From assembly GCA_020722345.1 (NCBI GenBank), contig DYKZ01000002.1, positions 1-56,174 on the forward strand: DNA of 56,174 nt. The letters run 5' to 3'. The DNA comes from Anaerolinea thermophila (GTDB lineage: Bacteria; Chloroflexota; Anaerolineae; Anaerolineales; Villigracilaceae). The position numbers and the translations under genes are program-made. Each line of letters begins with the position of its first letter. Position 1 is the stretch's first letter. Positions 8,268 through 17,487 of the stretch are shown piece by piece. A model generated the notes under the pieces. That model was not told the origin of the DNA, did not search any database, and saw only the letters and a list, made by a program, of their open reading frames with translations.

Positions 8268-8732
8268 CACGGACCCCGACCGGCCCCTGGCTCCCCTCCC
8301 GCGGTCCTCCGCGGGAGGGCGACTGGCGGAGCTGGCGGCCTATCGCCCAAGGACTACCTCAAGACCTTCGACCGCGCCAACCTGCTCCACACCTTCCCGG
8401 GGCGCTGGAAGCGGGACGACAAGTGGCCCGCCCGGGACGCGGAGATTGCTGCCGCAGCGATGAAGCCCTTGTTGGGCGGACGGTCCGTGATTCTGGTTGG
8501 GCGCAACGTCTCCGTGGCCTTCGGCTATCCGGCGGAGCACCTGGACTTCCACCAGTGGTTCGCGGATGATCGCTGGGGCTTCGAGGTCGCCGTGGTTCCT
8601 CACACCTCGGGGCGCAACCACTGGTACAGGAAGCCGGGGCACGAGGACGCCGCCCGGGCCTTCTGGGAAGAAGTTGTACAACGGTTCGCCCTCCGCCGTC
8701 CAACGGTTGTTGGCCTTCGGACGGGGACCTGA
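8227..8732 (+). pseudogene. Uracil-DNA-glycosylase-like protein, frameshifted
   Basis: The ATG at 8227 opens a frame that starts like the phage UDG-superfamily proteins (LIGQAPGPNTDP, then SAGGRLAEL). It then loses homology near 8337. The other frame carries the rest: SPKDYLKTFDR, the LVGRNV strand, FHQW and VVPHTSGRNHW, the typical C-terminal motif region. A -1 shift at about 8335-8340 joins them, as one missing G in GGCGGCC would explain. The family recognises or excises bases such as uracil and is notable in a phage expected to carry hydroxymethyluracil. Either the gene is dead, the base loss is a sequencing error, or the shift is programmed; no slippery heptamer is visible. A hairpin at 8294-8319 lies in the coding part. 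Confidence 0.7.
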
Positions 8733-8751
8733 AAAAGTTTAGTCAAACCAC

Positions 8752-8780
8752 TTTACTTCTTCGGGGGTTGGGGTTAAGAT
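8752..8780 (+). promoter_or_regulatory. Phage promoter P2 (direct-repeat type)
   Basis: -35 TTTACT at 8752-8757, 17-bp spacer, -10 TAAGAT at 8775-8780. The -35 half is the full TTTACTTCTTC; the -10 half is degraded (TAAGATTCTCTCA). It drives the DUF3489 gene at 8832. Confidence 0.7.
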
Positions 8781-8831
8781 TCTCTCACGGTCGAACAAGA
8801 TCGCACCTCAACCCCAGAAAAGGAGCCTACC

Positions 8832-9515
8832 ATGAACGCCATCAACTTCAACAACGTCGCCTACACCGAAGCCTCCCTGAGCGAGCTGTCCGGCCCGGCC
8901 CTGGTCGAGCTGTACAACGAAGTCATCGGCACCTTCCGCAACGGCGAGTCCGTCCCGAACGTCCGCCGATTTGCCGACAAGACCACCGCCATTGCCCGCA
9001 CCTGGAAGATGCTTCAGCGTTACGCCGAAGCGCACCCGGAAGTTGAGGCTGAGGCGCAGGCCGAACCCCAGAAGGTCGAAACCGTGAACGAAACCGCAAC
9101 CCCCGCCCCCGTCGCTGCTCCGAAGGCCCCGAAGGCTCCGAAGTCCGCGGAGGAGAAGAAGGCCCGCGCCCCGCGCGGCACCAACCTGGTCGCCCCGGGC
9201 CACGCCCCGATCCCCTGCCGCGAGGGCTCGAAGCAAGCCATGCTCCTGGACATGCTGTCCCGCCCGAACGGTGCGACCATGGCCGAACTGATCGAAGCCC
9301 TGAGCGGCGGCAACAAGCCCTGGACCGAAGCCACCGTGCGCTCCGGCTTCGGCTGGGACATGAAGCTGAAGGGCTACGGGGTCCGCTCCGCCTTCGACGC
9401 GGACGGCACTGAGCGGTTCCACATCGTGGTCCCGGAAGGCCACGCGATCCCGGCCCACAAGCCGCTGAAGCCCGCCCCGAAGGCTGACGCCCGCCAGACC
9501 CGCCTGGTTGGCTGA
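8832..9515 (+). CDS. DUF3489 domain protein, probable DNA-binding
   Basis: A 227-residue protein. The N-terminal third has the ALVELYNEV and VRRFADKTTAIARTW pattern common in phage DUF3489 proteins. The middle (about 72-117) is a disordered Pro/Ala/Lys linker. The C-terminal part (about 133-195) is the DUF3489 winged-helix-like region: GSKQAMLLDMLSRPNGATMAEL, then TVRSGFGWDM. Its own promoter, an AAAAGGAG SD and the position as first gene of a unit suggest a regulator or DNA-organising protein. No target is known. Confidence 0.75.
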   Translation: MNAINFNNVAYTEASLSELSGPALVELYNEVIGTFRNGESVPNVRRFADKTTAIARTWKMLQRYAEAHPEVEAEAQAEPQKVETVNETATPAPVAAPKAPKAPKSAEEKKARAPRGTNLVAPGHAPIPCREGSKQAMLLDMLSRPNGATMAELIEALSGGNKPWTEATVRSGFGWDMKLKGYGVRSAFDADGTERFHIVVPEGHAIPAHKPLKPAPKADARQTRLVG

Positions 9516-9525
9516 GGCAAGGGTC

Positions 9526-9789
9526 ATGGGAGCCTCGGAGCGCACCTATGACTACCTGATCCGCCGGGTGGAGTACCCGGCGGAGCGGGGATACAGAATG
9601 GAGCCCTTCAAGCTACCTCCGTGGATTCACGTGGTGATCACGGAGGACGGCGACAGCAAGTGGCTGACGGTCCATTCCCGTATTCATGTCAACAAAGAAG
9701 TCCGCATGGAGCCTTCCTTCAGTCGCCAATTCTCTGATTGGGACATCTTGAAGGACCTGAGCGGGAAAATCAGTCACGCATACTTGTGA
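9526..9789 (+). CDS. Hypothetical protein
   Basis: An 87-residue protein from the ATG at 9526; an upstream TTG at 9508 overlaps the previous stop. It contains WIHVVITEDGDSKWLTVHSRIHV, which reads as a beta-rich segment. There are no membrane segments or cysteines. It lies 9 bases before the aGPT-PPlase-like gene and is probably translated with it. Function unknown. Confidence 0.55.
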   Translation: MGASERTYDYLIRRVEYPAERGYRMEPFKLPPWIHVVITEDGDSKWLTVHSRIHVNKEVRMEPSFSRQFSDWDILKDLSGKISHAYL

Positions 9790-10903
<1,114 letters not shown>

Positions 10904-10907
<4 letters not shown>

Positions 10908-11740
10908 TTGTCAACAACACGCCCCTCGAAATCCACGAACTGAACGGGGTGCCCATCATCGTCAAGCGGGAGGACCTGTGCGCCCCGCTCCCGGGGCCGT
11001 CCTTCAGCAAGATTCGCGGTGTGGTCGCCCACATCAAGAACCGGCCTGAGACCACCATCGGCTGTCTGGACACGTACCGCTCGAAGGCGGGCTGGGCGGT
11101 CGCCTACGTCTGTCAGCAGCTCGGGAAACAGGCCGTGGACTACTGGCCCCGCTTCAAGCGCGACGGGGCCGCGGACGCCCCGCGCGTCCAACAGCAGCAC
11201 GCTCGCCAGCTCGGGGCGGACCTCGTGGACATCCCGGCGGGCCGCTCCGCGATCCTGTACCATACGGCCAAGAAGCCCCTGCGGGAGAACTACCACGACA
11301 GCTACCTGATGCCGAACGCCCTGAAGCTCCCGGAGTCGATCACGGAGAACGCCGCGGAGGCCGTCCGCACCGCCCCGCACCTCCCGGGCTCCGGGACCCT
11401 GGTCATTAGTATCAGCTCGGGGATGGTCGCCGCCGGGGGGCTCAAGGGCTTCGAGGAGGCGGGCCTGCTCCGCAACTACAACGTCATCCTTCACATGGGT
11501 TACTCGCGGAGCCAGGACGCCGCCCGGGAATACATCGAGAAGGCCGCGGGCCTGACCCTGGGCGACCGGATCAAGTTCATTGACGAGGGCTACGGGTACG
11601 CGGACGCGGCCCGGGACGCCTCCGCCCCGTTCCCCTGCAGCCCGTTCTATGACCTGAAGGCTTGGAAGTGGCTGAGTGACCCGCTCAACCTGGCTTCCGT
11701 CCACCCACGCCCCATCGTGTTCTGGAACATCGGGGAGTGA
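10904..11740 (+). CDS. PLP-dependent fold-type II enzyme, hypermodification cassette
   Basis: A 278-residue protein resembling the tryptophan-synthase-beta/ACC-deaminase superfamily. Lys36 in PSFSKIRG sits where the Schiff-base lysine is expected (N-terminal, SxxKxR-like). A Gly/Ser-rich SISSGMVAAGG loop near residue 169 fits the PLP phosphate-binding loop. In M6-type thymidine hypermodification a PLP enzyme removes a carboxyl group from the amino-acid-bearing thymidine. That reaction is inferred here from family and neighbours. ATGA overlap with the upstream gene indicates coupled translation. It ends just before promoter P3. Confidence 0.75.
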
Positions 11741-11755
11741 CCCAATTCATAGTGC

Positions 11756-11784
11756 TTTACTTCTTCCGGGTAAGGCACTAAACT
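11756..11784 (+). promoter_or_regulatory. Phage promoter P3 (direct-repeat type)
   Basis: -35 TTTACT at 11756-11761, 17-bp spacer, -10 TAAACT at 11779-11784. The first half is TTTACTTCTTC, the second TAAACTTTTTC. It splits the hypermodification genes into two units and drives the radical SAM gene. Confidence 0.72.
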
Positions 11785-11811
11785 TTTTCGCAACAGATGA
11801 GGAGTTGAACT

Positions 11812-13245
11812 ATGGACCACGCAGCATGGCTGAATGAAGAAACCGGCGAAGCCGCTCAGGAGGCTTACAAGTATTTCATGCGCCCGGACCCGAACCAACG
11901 GGAGTTCCTGGGCCCAATCGAGGAGGAGGAGGACCCGCTGACCGGCATGCGCGCGAAGTTCCGCATGGCCAAGGTGGGGATGGTCCGCAACGCGAAGGAT
12001 GACGACAAGAAGGAGGTCAAGGTGTATCTTGGCTTCAATGACGTCACCTACCCCCCGCACATCCGCATCCCGAACGCCAAGCCCCTTCAGGGCTGGCATA
12101 AGGACAAGCACAACGACAAGCGAGGCTCCCGCGCCCGCCCCTGCTTCAGCGAGGCGATCCTGACGGAGCCTTATGGAGGCTACTGCACCGTGGGTTGCGC
12201 CTTCTGCTACGTCAACAGCGGGTTCCGGGGCTACCGCGGCACCGGCCTCATCAGCGTCCCGGTGAACTACGGCGAGCAGGTCCGCAACATGCTCTCGAAG
12301 TCCCGGACCTCCGCCGCGGGCTACTTCTCCAGCTTCACGGACCCCTTCCTGCCGATTGAGGACGTGTACCACAACACCCAGCAGGGGGCGGAAGCCTTCG
12401 TGGAGTTGGGCCTGCCCATCTTCTTCCTGAGCCGTCTCAGCTACCCGTCCTGGGCCATCGACCTCCTGAAGCGGAACCCCTACAGCTACGCCCAGAAGTC
12501 GCTGAACACCGGCAACGACCGCGACTGGCACAAGTTGTCCCCCGGGGCCATTTCCCTCCAGGACCACATTGACGAAATCGCGGAGCTGCGCCGTCAGGGC
12601 ATCTACACGTCCATTCAGGTCAATCCGGTGGTCCCGGGGATCGTCACCCATGACGACATCCGCCACCTGTTCGAGCGCCTGGCCGCGGTCGGCAACAACC
12701 ACGTGATCGTGAAGTTTGTGGAAGCGGGCTACAGCTGGGCACCGGCGATGATCGAACGCCTCCACAAGCGGTTCGGCCCGGAGCGCACCAAAGCCTTCGC
12801 GGACCTGTTCACGGAGAACCAGGCCGGAGCCCAAAAGACCATCGCGGAGCCGTACCGGGTCGAAGCCCACCAGCTGTACCGGAAGTGGGCGACGGAGCTG
12901 GGCATGACCTACGCGACGTGCTATGAGTACCGCCGCGGGAAGCCCGGAACCGGCGAACCGGCCTGGCTTTCGATGGGCCGCGAAATGATCACCGCGGACC
13001 AGTGCCACGGCCAGCGCGTCCCGATGTTCACCCGGACCGATCTGGGCCAGCCCTTCCAGGAGGTCAAGGAGTGCGCCCCCACCGGCTGTCTCCACTGCGC
13101 GGACGACAACGGCGGGAAGCCCCGCTGCGGGTCGGAGCTGTTCGGCTCCGCGAAGGCCCTGCGCGCGGCGGACTACAAATTCACCGTAGCGCCGGGAGAA
13201 GGGGAGGAGCGCAAGAGCATACCTATCATCCCAGTACGAGACTGA
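11812..13245 (+). CDS. Radical SAM enzyme, hypermodification cassette
   Basis: A 477-residue protein with the radical SAM cluster motif C-x3-C-x2-C (Cys125, Cys129, Cys132 in YCTVGCAFCYV). Downstream are strands typical of the SAM barrel (FLSRLSYPS, SIQVNPVVPG). A C-terminal Cys-rich stretch (CAPTGCLHC and a later Cys) could hold an auxiliary cluster. In phage M6 a radical SAM protein takes part in converting glycyl-thymidine towards aminoethyl-deoxyuridine. The same role here is inferred from co-occurrence. It has its own promoter P3 and a GAGG SD. Confidence 0.85.
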   Translation: MDHAAWLNEETGEAAQEAYKYFMRPDPNQREFLGPIEEEEDPLTGMRAKFRMAKVGMVRNAKDDDKKEVKVYLGFNDVTYPPHIRIPNAKPLQGWHKDKHNDKRGSRARPCFSEAILTEPYGGYCTVGCAFCYVNSGFRGYRGTGLISVPVNYGEQVRNMLSKSRTSAAGYFSSFTDPFLPIEDVYHNTQQGAEAFVELGLPIFFLSRLSYPSWAIDLLKRNPYSYAQKSLNTGNDRDWHKLSPGAISLQDHIDEIAELRRQGIYTSIQVNPVVPGIVTHDDIRHLFERLAAVGNNHVIVKFVEAGYSWAPAMIERLHKRFGPERTKAFADLFTENQAGAQKTIAEPYRVEAHQLYRKWATELGMTYATCYEYRRGKPGTGEPAWLSMGREMITADQCHGQRVPMFTRTDLGQPFQEVKECAPTGCLHCADDNGGKPRCGSELFGSAKALRAADYKFTVAPGEGEERKSIPIIPVRD

Positions 13246-13272
13246 TTTGAACGCGAAAAGGAGAACCAAGAA

Positions 13273-13836
13273 GTGAAGTACATCAACGTGCGGGGCTGTA
13301 ACGGCTCCGGCAAGACCACCCTGCTGCGCTGCCTGGCCCGCGATCCGCTTTGCCGCGTCATCAACGTCATCGTCCCGGACCACAAGCCGATCCCGGTGAC
13401 GTATGCCCCGGACGGCATCGCCATCATCGGGGACTACACCCCCGCCGCCGCCGGAGCGACCACCGCCGGTCTGGACCGGATCAAGACCCAAGCCGCCGCC
13501 AAGGCCGTCGCGGAGCTGGTTGGGCGCGACCCGGACGTGAAGGCGGTCCTGTTCGAGGGCGTGGTGGTCAGCACCATCTACGGTCCGTGGCAGGAGTGGT
13601 CGAAGGCGAACGGCGGAATGATCTGGGCCTTCCTGGACACGCCGCTCGAAGTCTGCCTGAAGCGCATCCAGGAGCGCAACGGCGGGAAGCCCATCAAGGA
13701 GGACCTGGTGGCCGACAAGCACCGCACCATCGCCCGGGTCCGCGACAAGGCCCTGGCAGACGGCGAGACGGTCCGCGACATCCACTGGGAGACGGCCCTG
13801 AAGGACATCAAGGCCGTCATCGAGAACTTGGGCTGA
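13273..13836 (+). CDS. P-loop kinase, probable 5-hmdU DNA kinase
   Basis: A 187-residue P-loop protein with GTG start 13273 after AAAAGGAGAACC. Walker A is GCNGSGKTT (residues 8-16) right at the N-terminus; a LFEGVVVS strand follows, and later basic Arg/Lys residues could form a lid. Kinases of this form phosphorylate 5-hydroxymethyl-dU already in DNA, giving the pyrophosphoryl intermediate used by aGPT-PPlases. The helical domain normally associated with this kinase is encoded by the next gene, 11 bases on. A free-nucleotide kinase is the main alternative. Confidence 0.75.
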   Translation: MKYINVRGCNGSGKTTLLRCLARDPLCRVINVIVPDHKPIPVTYAPDGIAIIGDYTPAAAGATTAGLDRIKTQAAAKAVAELVGRDPDVKAVLFEGVVVSTIYGPWQEWSKANGGMIWAFLDTPLEVCLKRIQERNGGKPIKEDLVADKHRTIARVRDKALADGETVRDIHWETALKDIKAVIENLG

Positions 13837-13847
13837 GGACCCCGACT

Positions 13848-14807
13848 ATGACCACCCCGCGCATCAACGACATCGCCGCCTTCATGAAGGCTCGCCACGA
13901 CATCTACCTGGACCGCAAGGCCGGGAAGCCCGGACCCTGGACCGCGGACCCGGTTCTGCGTGATGGGCGGTTCTGCAACATCTTCCGCGAGCTGGACACC
14001 GTGACGATCTGGATTGAGGAGAACATCCGCAAGCCCTTCGCGGATCACCCCCACCTTTGGTTCATGCTCGCAGCCGCCCGCTACATCAACTGGCCCGATA
14101 CCCTCGAAGCCTTGATCAAGCACTACCCGAACGCCTGGCCCTCCTCGCCGGACTTCGAGCCGCGCCACATGACCGCGGCCCTCGAACACCTGGCCAGCTA
14201 CGGCAACAAGGTGTACACCGGAGCCTACATGATCCGCGCGGAGTCCGACCCCTCCAAGGAGTGGTACAGCTGGAGCAAGCACCGCTACATCGCTGAGATC
14301 GTCCTGGGCCGTCTCTGGGAGGACCGTGAGCGGTTCGCCGCGGAGCTGGAGAAGCCCGGCCAGACCCTCGAAGGCGCGTGGAAGCTGTTTCAGGAGCCGC
14401 GCTATGTGGGCTGGGGGCCGTTCATGGCCTATGAAGTGGTGACCGACCTCCGCCACACCCGCTACCTGCGCAACGCCCCGGACATCTACACATGGGCCAA
14501 TGCCGGCCCCGGGGCGATCCGCGGGCTGAACCGCCTGTACGGGCGGGACATCGCCGCGAAGCCGCGCCCGGAGCAGACGAACGCGGAAATGATCGAGCTG
14601 ATGCAGGAGCTGAACGCCCTGGACGCCCGGGGCTTCAACGAAACCTTCGGACCGCCGCAGCTCGGGAGCCCGCACGTGGGGCCGCGGTTCGAGGCCCGGG
14701 ACATCGAACACACGCTGTGCGAGTTCGACAAGTATGAGCGCGTGCGCCTGAACGAAGGCAAGATGCGCTCGAAGTATGACTGGCGCAAGGCAACTACCCT
14801 CGCCTGA
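13848..14807 (+). CDS. HMUDK helical-domain protein (5-hmdU DNA kinase partner)
   Basis: A 319-residue protein whose N-terminal half matches the HMUDK_hel pattern: a basic RHDIYLDRKAG segment, PWTADPVL, then RFCNIFRELDT. The second half has GWGPFMAYEVVTDL followed by GPGAIRGLNRL, which reads like a helix-hairpin-helix DNA-binding element as in the glycosylase fold. I infer that it presents 5-hmdU DNA to the adjacent P-loop kinase. Kinase and helical parts are two separate proteins here. A hairpin at 14818 follows the stop. Confidence 0.7.
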   Translation: MTTPRINDIAAFMKARHDIYLDRKAGKPGPWTADPVLRDGRFCNIFRELDTVTIWIEENIRKPFADHPHLWFMLAAARYINWPDTLEALIKHYPNAWPSSPDFEPRHMTAALEHLASYGNKVYTGAYMIRAESDPSKEWYSWSKHRYIAEIVLGRLWEDRERFAAELEKPGQTLEGAWKLFQEPRYVGWGPFMAYEVVTDLRHTRYLRNAPDIYTWANAGPGAIRGLNRLYGRDIAAKPRPEQTNAEMIELMQELNALDARGFNETFGPPQLGSPHVGPRFEARDIEHTLCEFDKYERVRLNEGKMRSKYDWRKATTLA

Positions 14808-14817
14808 TCGAAACCCC

Positions 14818-14839
14818 GCCGCCGGACCATTCCGGCGGC
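14818..14839 (+). terminator. GC hairpin after the HMUDK-helical gene
   Basis: GCCGCCGGA (14818-14826) pairs with TCCGGCGGC (14831-14839) over a CCAT loop. No T-tract follows. It may reduce read-through or protect the 3' end. Confidence 0.45.
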
Positions 14840-14862
14840 ACCAACGAAATGGAGAAACCATC

Positions 14863-15104
14863 ATGGCTGTACGTCTGTCCAAAAGGACCGCGCCCAGTTC
14901 AAGCGCGAGCGCGAGGAGGCCAAGACCGGAGCCTGGGCCGTCCTCGAAAGCGTGACCACGGTCAACAAGCTGATTCAGGTCTGGCCGGAGGTGGAGCAGT
15001 TCGCCCGCCCCTTCGCGGTTGAATCGCCGTCCCGGGCTATCGCGCTGCCGATCAAGGACCTGAACGCCCGCCTGGGCCTTCCGCCGCAGACCGCTTCGGC
15101 TTAA
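14863..15104 (+). pseudogene. Small phage protein with an early frameshift
   Basis: The ATG at 14863 has a good SD (AATGGAG) but its frame stops after 30 codons. From 14883 a second frame encodes DRAQFKREREEAKTGAWAVLE, then TTVNKLIQVWPEVEQF, then LPIKDLNARLGLPP, a pattern I know from small phage proteins (Trp-Pro-Glu, then LP..LN..LGLP), to TAA 15102. A -1 shift at the AAAA run (14881-14884) joins the start to this frame, giving about 81 residues. One missing A would explain it. No canonical slippery heptamer is present. Function unknown. Confidence 0.65.
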
Positions 15105-15116
15105 CAGGAGGGGGCC

Positions 15117-15230
15117 ATGATCTTCTCGCCGTTCTGGTGGTACTGGAGCTGGTGGTTGGTCTGGCTCCCTCGCCCCCGCGTCCTTCGCCGGACCGGCAAC
15201 GTCATCTTCGTGGAGTTTAACAAGAAATGA
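15117..15230 (+). CDS. Trp-rich 37-residue peptide
   Basis: The ATG at 15117 has a strong AGGAGGGGG just upstream, and the stop overlaps the next ATG (ATGA at 15227). The N-terminal half has seven Trp and one Tyr among about 17 residues (FWWYWSWWLVW), followed by a basic RPRVLRR stretch. This looks like a short membrane-inserting or membrane-surface peptide. The tight coupling to the dUMP hydroxymethylase gene and the SD make it a likely real gene. Confidence 0.6.
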   Translation: MIFSPFWWYWSWWLVWLPRPRVLRRTGNVIFVEFNKK

Positions 15231-16282
15231 AAGTCATCAAGACCCGCAACGTACAACAGGCCCTCCCGGAGGCCCTGTATCAACTGTCCTTCGAGGGCGT
15301 CCGCCGCGACTCGCGCAACGGCCCCGTGTTCATGTTCCCGGAACCCGTCACCACCGTGTACCTCCGCCCGGCGGAGCGCGTGCTGTTCTGGGCGGAACGG
15401 GACGCCAACCCCTTCTTCCACCTGATGGAAAGCCTCTGGATGCTGGGCGGACGCAATGATGTGGAGTACGTCGCCCGCTTCGTGGACCGCATGCGCAGCT
15501 ACTCGGATGACGGCCTGACCTTCCATGGGGCCTACGGCTTCCGCTGGCGCCAGCACTTCTTCGAGGACCAGCTGCCCAAGATCATCGCCGCCCTGAAGGC
15601 GAACCGCGATGACCGCCGCCAGGTCCTGTCGATGTGGGACGCGGACGCGGACCTGGGCCGTCAAGGCAAGGACCTCCCGTGCAACCTTCAGGCCATCTTC
15701 CAGATCGCCTGCGACGGTCGCCTGGACATGACCGTGACCAACCGCTCCAACGACCTGATCTGGGGAGCCTACGGGGCCAACGCGGTCCACTTCAGCTACC
15801 TCCATGAGTACGTCGCCCGCTCCGTGGGCGTGGAGCAGGGCGTGTATCGTCAGGTCAGCGCCAACTTCCACGCCTATGAGGAGGTGCTGGACAAGGTCGC
15901 CCCGCTCGCGGACCTCGCCGCCAACCCGATGACCGGGAAGGAGACGCCCGACCCCTACGCCGCCGGGATCGCGGAGCCGTACCCGCTGATGTCCACGGAC
16001 CCGGAGGAGTGGAACCAGGAGCTGATGATGTTCCTGAGCGAGCCGGACGCCATGGGCTTCCGTGACCCGTTCTTCCGTCGCGTGGCGATCCCGATGCTGA
16101 AGGCCCACAAGGCTTTCAAGCAGACCTCCAACCCCTCCCGCTTTGACGCCGCCTTGGCGGAGCTGGACAACGTCGCCGCCACCGACTGGAAGCTGGCCGG
16201 GGTGGAATGGATCGAACGCCGCCGCGCCGCCTTCGAGGCTCGCAAGGCCCGGGCGATGGACGATGGCGTGGCATATGAGTGA
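15227..16282 (+). CDS. Thymidylate synthase family, probable dUMP 5-hydroxymethylase
   Basis: A 351-residue thymidylate-synthase-fold enzyme. The catalytic cysteine is Cys152 in KDLPCNLQ. The nucleotide-binding segment is NRSNDLIWGAYGANAVHFS. These features, and a motif that departs from the RSCDxxLG of true thymidylate synthases, fit phage dUMP hydroxymethylases. It would make 5-hydroxymethyl-dUMP from dUMP with methylene-tetrahydrofolate, the first step of thymidine hypermodification. Its neighbours in the cassette support this over ordinary dTMP synthesis. Confidence 0.8.
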   Translation: MKVIKTRNVQQALPEALYQLSFEGVRRDSRNGPVFMFPEPVTTVYLRPAERVLFWAERDANPFFHLMESLWMLGGRNDVEYVARFVDRMRSYSDDGLTFHGAYGFRWRQHFFEDQLPKIIAALKANRDDRRQVLSMWDADADLGRQGKDLPCNLQAIFQIACDGRLDMTVTNRSNDLIWGAYGANAVHFSYLHEYVARSVGVEQGVYRQVSANFHAYEEVLDKVAPLADLAANPMTGKETPDPYAAGIAEPYPLMSTDPEEWNQELMMFLSEPDAMGFRDPFFRRVAIPMLKAHKAFKQTSNPSRFDAALAELDNVAATDWKLAGVEWIERRRAAFEARKARAMDDGVAYE

Positions 16283-16294
16283 GGAGACGGAACA

Positions 16295-16930
16295 ATGGGA
16301 AGCCTGATGAGCAAGATTCATGACGAGGAGCGCGAGGCGGAGGAGCTGAACCGCCACGCCGCCCGCCCGCTCCTGACCCGGATCGCCGCGACCCGGGAGG
16401 CCGGGACGGTCCGCCGGTGCCACATCGTCCCGCACCACGGTCAGTACAACATCGCCCAGCACAGCTACGGGGCCGTGAGCCTCCTGCTTCTGCTCCACCC
16501 GCACCCGTCGCTGAACCTGATCAAGGCGGTCCAGTGGCACGACTGCGCGGAGCGTTGGTTGGGCGACATCCCGGCCCCGGCGAAGTGGACCCACTCCGAA
16601 CTCGGGAAGGTGTATGAGGAGGCGGAACGCCGCGTGCTGGCGACCCTGGGCCTGCTCCCGGGCCTTCTCCCTGACGAGGAGGACTGGTTGAAGGCCGTGG
16701 ACACCCTCGAACTGTGGCTGTGGTGCCGGGAGGAAGAAGCCCTGGGCAACGAAGCGGTCACGGCCATGCGGAGGGCATGCGAGGCGGTGACGGAGAAGCG
16801 GGGCCTGGAGGGTAGTCTGCCCGAACCCGTCCGTGCCTTCTACGTGGCAGCGAAGCACCAGCCGCATCGCCGTCTCTCGGACTTCTTCGAGGAGGTGGTG
16901 CGCGATGGACTTGGAGAAGCTGCGACGTGA
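16295..16930 (+). CDS. HD-domain nucleotidase (YfbR-like)
   Basis: A 211-residue HD-domain protein. Metal ligands are visible as His56 (QHSYG), His82-Asp83 (WHDCAE) and a later Asp in DTLE; GDIPAPAKW matches YfbR-type 5'-deoxynucleotidases. Such enzymes dephosphorylate dNMPs. Next to a dUMP hydroxymethylase it could remove host dTMP, or dUMP overflow, so that modified nucleotides enter DNA. An alternative start at 16307 would shorten it by four residues. It overlaps the next gene. Confidence 0.78.
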   Translation: MGSLMSKIHDEEREAEELNRHAARPLLTRIAATREAGTVRRCHIVPHHGQYNIAQHSYGAVSLLLLLHPHPSLNLIKAVQWHDCAERWLGDIPAPAKWTHSELGKVYEEAERRVLATLGLLPGLLPDEEDWLKAVDTLELWLWCREEEALGNEAVTAMRRACEAVTEKRGLEGSLPEPVRAFYVAAKHQPHRRLSDFFEEVVRDGLGEAAT

Positions 16931-17132
16931 TTGGGCGGAGGACCCGCAGCTGAAGTTCTACGCCTTCGACACGGTGGAAGAACTCGCTGCGCACCTCCGC
17001 AAGGTCCATACAGATATGATGAACGGGGGGCACGGGTGTTTTGGGTACTTGTACCGCCAGCAAACACTCCGGCTCCGGGAACTGATGAAGGAGTTACAAG
17101 ATGAGCGTGAACGAAAAGCAAGTGGGCGGTGA
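16905..17132 (+). CDS. Small hypothetical protein
   Basis: A 75-residue helical, charged protein that overlaps the HD gene by 26 bases and the DUF3310 gene by 32. GGAGG lies about 10 bases upstream of its ATG. FDTVEELAAHLRKVH and a Lys/Glu-rich C-terminus are the only features. No known family. Confidence 0.55.
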   Translation: MDLEKLRRDWAEDPQLKFYAFDTVEELAAHLRKVHTDMMNGGHGCFGYLYRQQTLRLRELMKELQDERERKASGR

Positions 17133-17487
17133 GCACTACCGCTCGCCCGTCCAACACTGGGACTACGTGGAGCTGAACGGCCTCCGCTACACCGAAGGCT
17201 GCGCGACCAAGTACGCGACCCGCAACCGCAAGAAGTACGAGGACCCGCGCCAGGACCTTGAGAAGGCGATCCACTACGTGGAGAAGATCCAGGACCTGTA
17301 CCGCAACGGGGTCCTTCTGCCCCGCCCCGCCCCCGTGGTCATTACCCCGGGCGCCTTCGCCGCCGCGAACGGGCTGACGGAGGACGAAGCCGAAGTGGTC
17401 CGCATCCTCACCTTCTGGGAGTCCGACCCGGAGCTGACCGCGGCCCTGAACCTCCTGCGCAAGATGATTGCGGAGGTGGGAGCCTGA
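17101..17487 (+). CDS. DUF3310 (SaV-like) protein
   Basis: A 128-residue protein. The N-terminal half shows the DUF3310 pattern: VGGEHYRSPVQHWDYV, then YTEGCATKYATRNRKK, then DLEKAIHYVEKI. The family is sometimes labelled nucleotide-kinase-like, but its biochemistry is unproven. The C-terminal extension is acidic and helical. ATGA overlap with the DNA polymerase gene suggests coupled translation. Confidence 0.82.
   Translation: MSVNEKQVGGEHYRSPVQHWDYVELNGLRYTEGCATKYATRNRKKYEDPRQDLEKAIHYVEKIQDLYRNGVLLPRPAPVVITPGAFAAANGLTEDEAEVVRILTFWESDPELTAALNLLRKMIAEVGA

Noticed and set aside
8294-8319. An 11-bp perfect hairpin (CCCTCCCGCGG with its complement) as a terminator
   Set aside because: It lies inside the coding part of the UDG-like gene, encodes the conserved SSAGG stretch and has no T-tract.
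14863-14955. The 30-codon ORF from 14863 as a complete gene
   Set aside because: The clear protein signal continues in another frame past its stop, so a frame break is the better reading.
16878-16890. ACTTCTTCGAG inside the HD gene as a further promoter
   Set aside because: There is only a single half-element and no -35/-10 partner at 23 bp.
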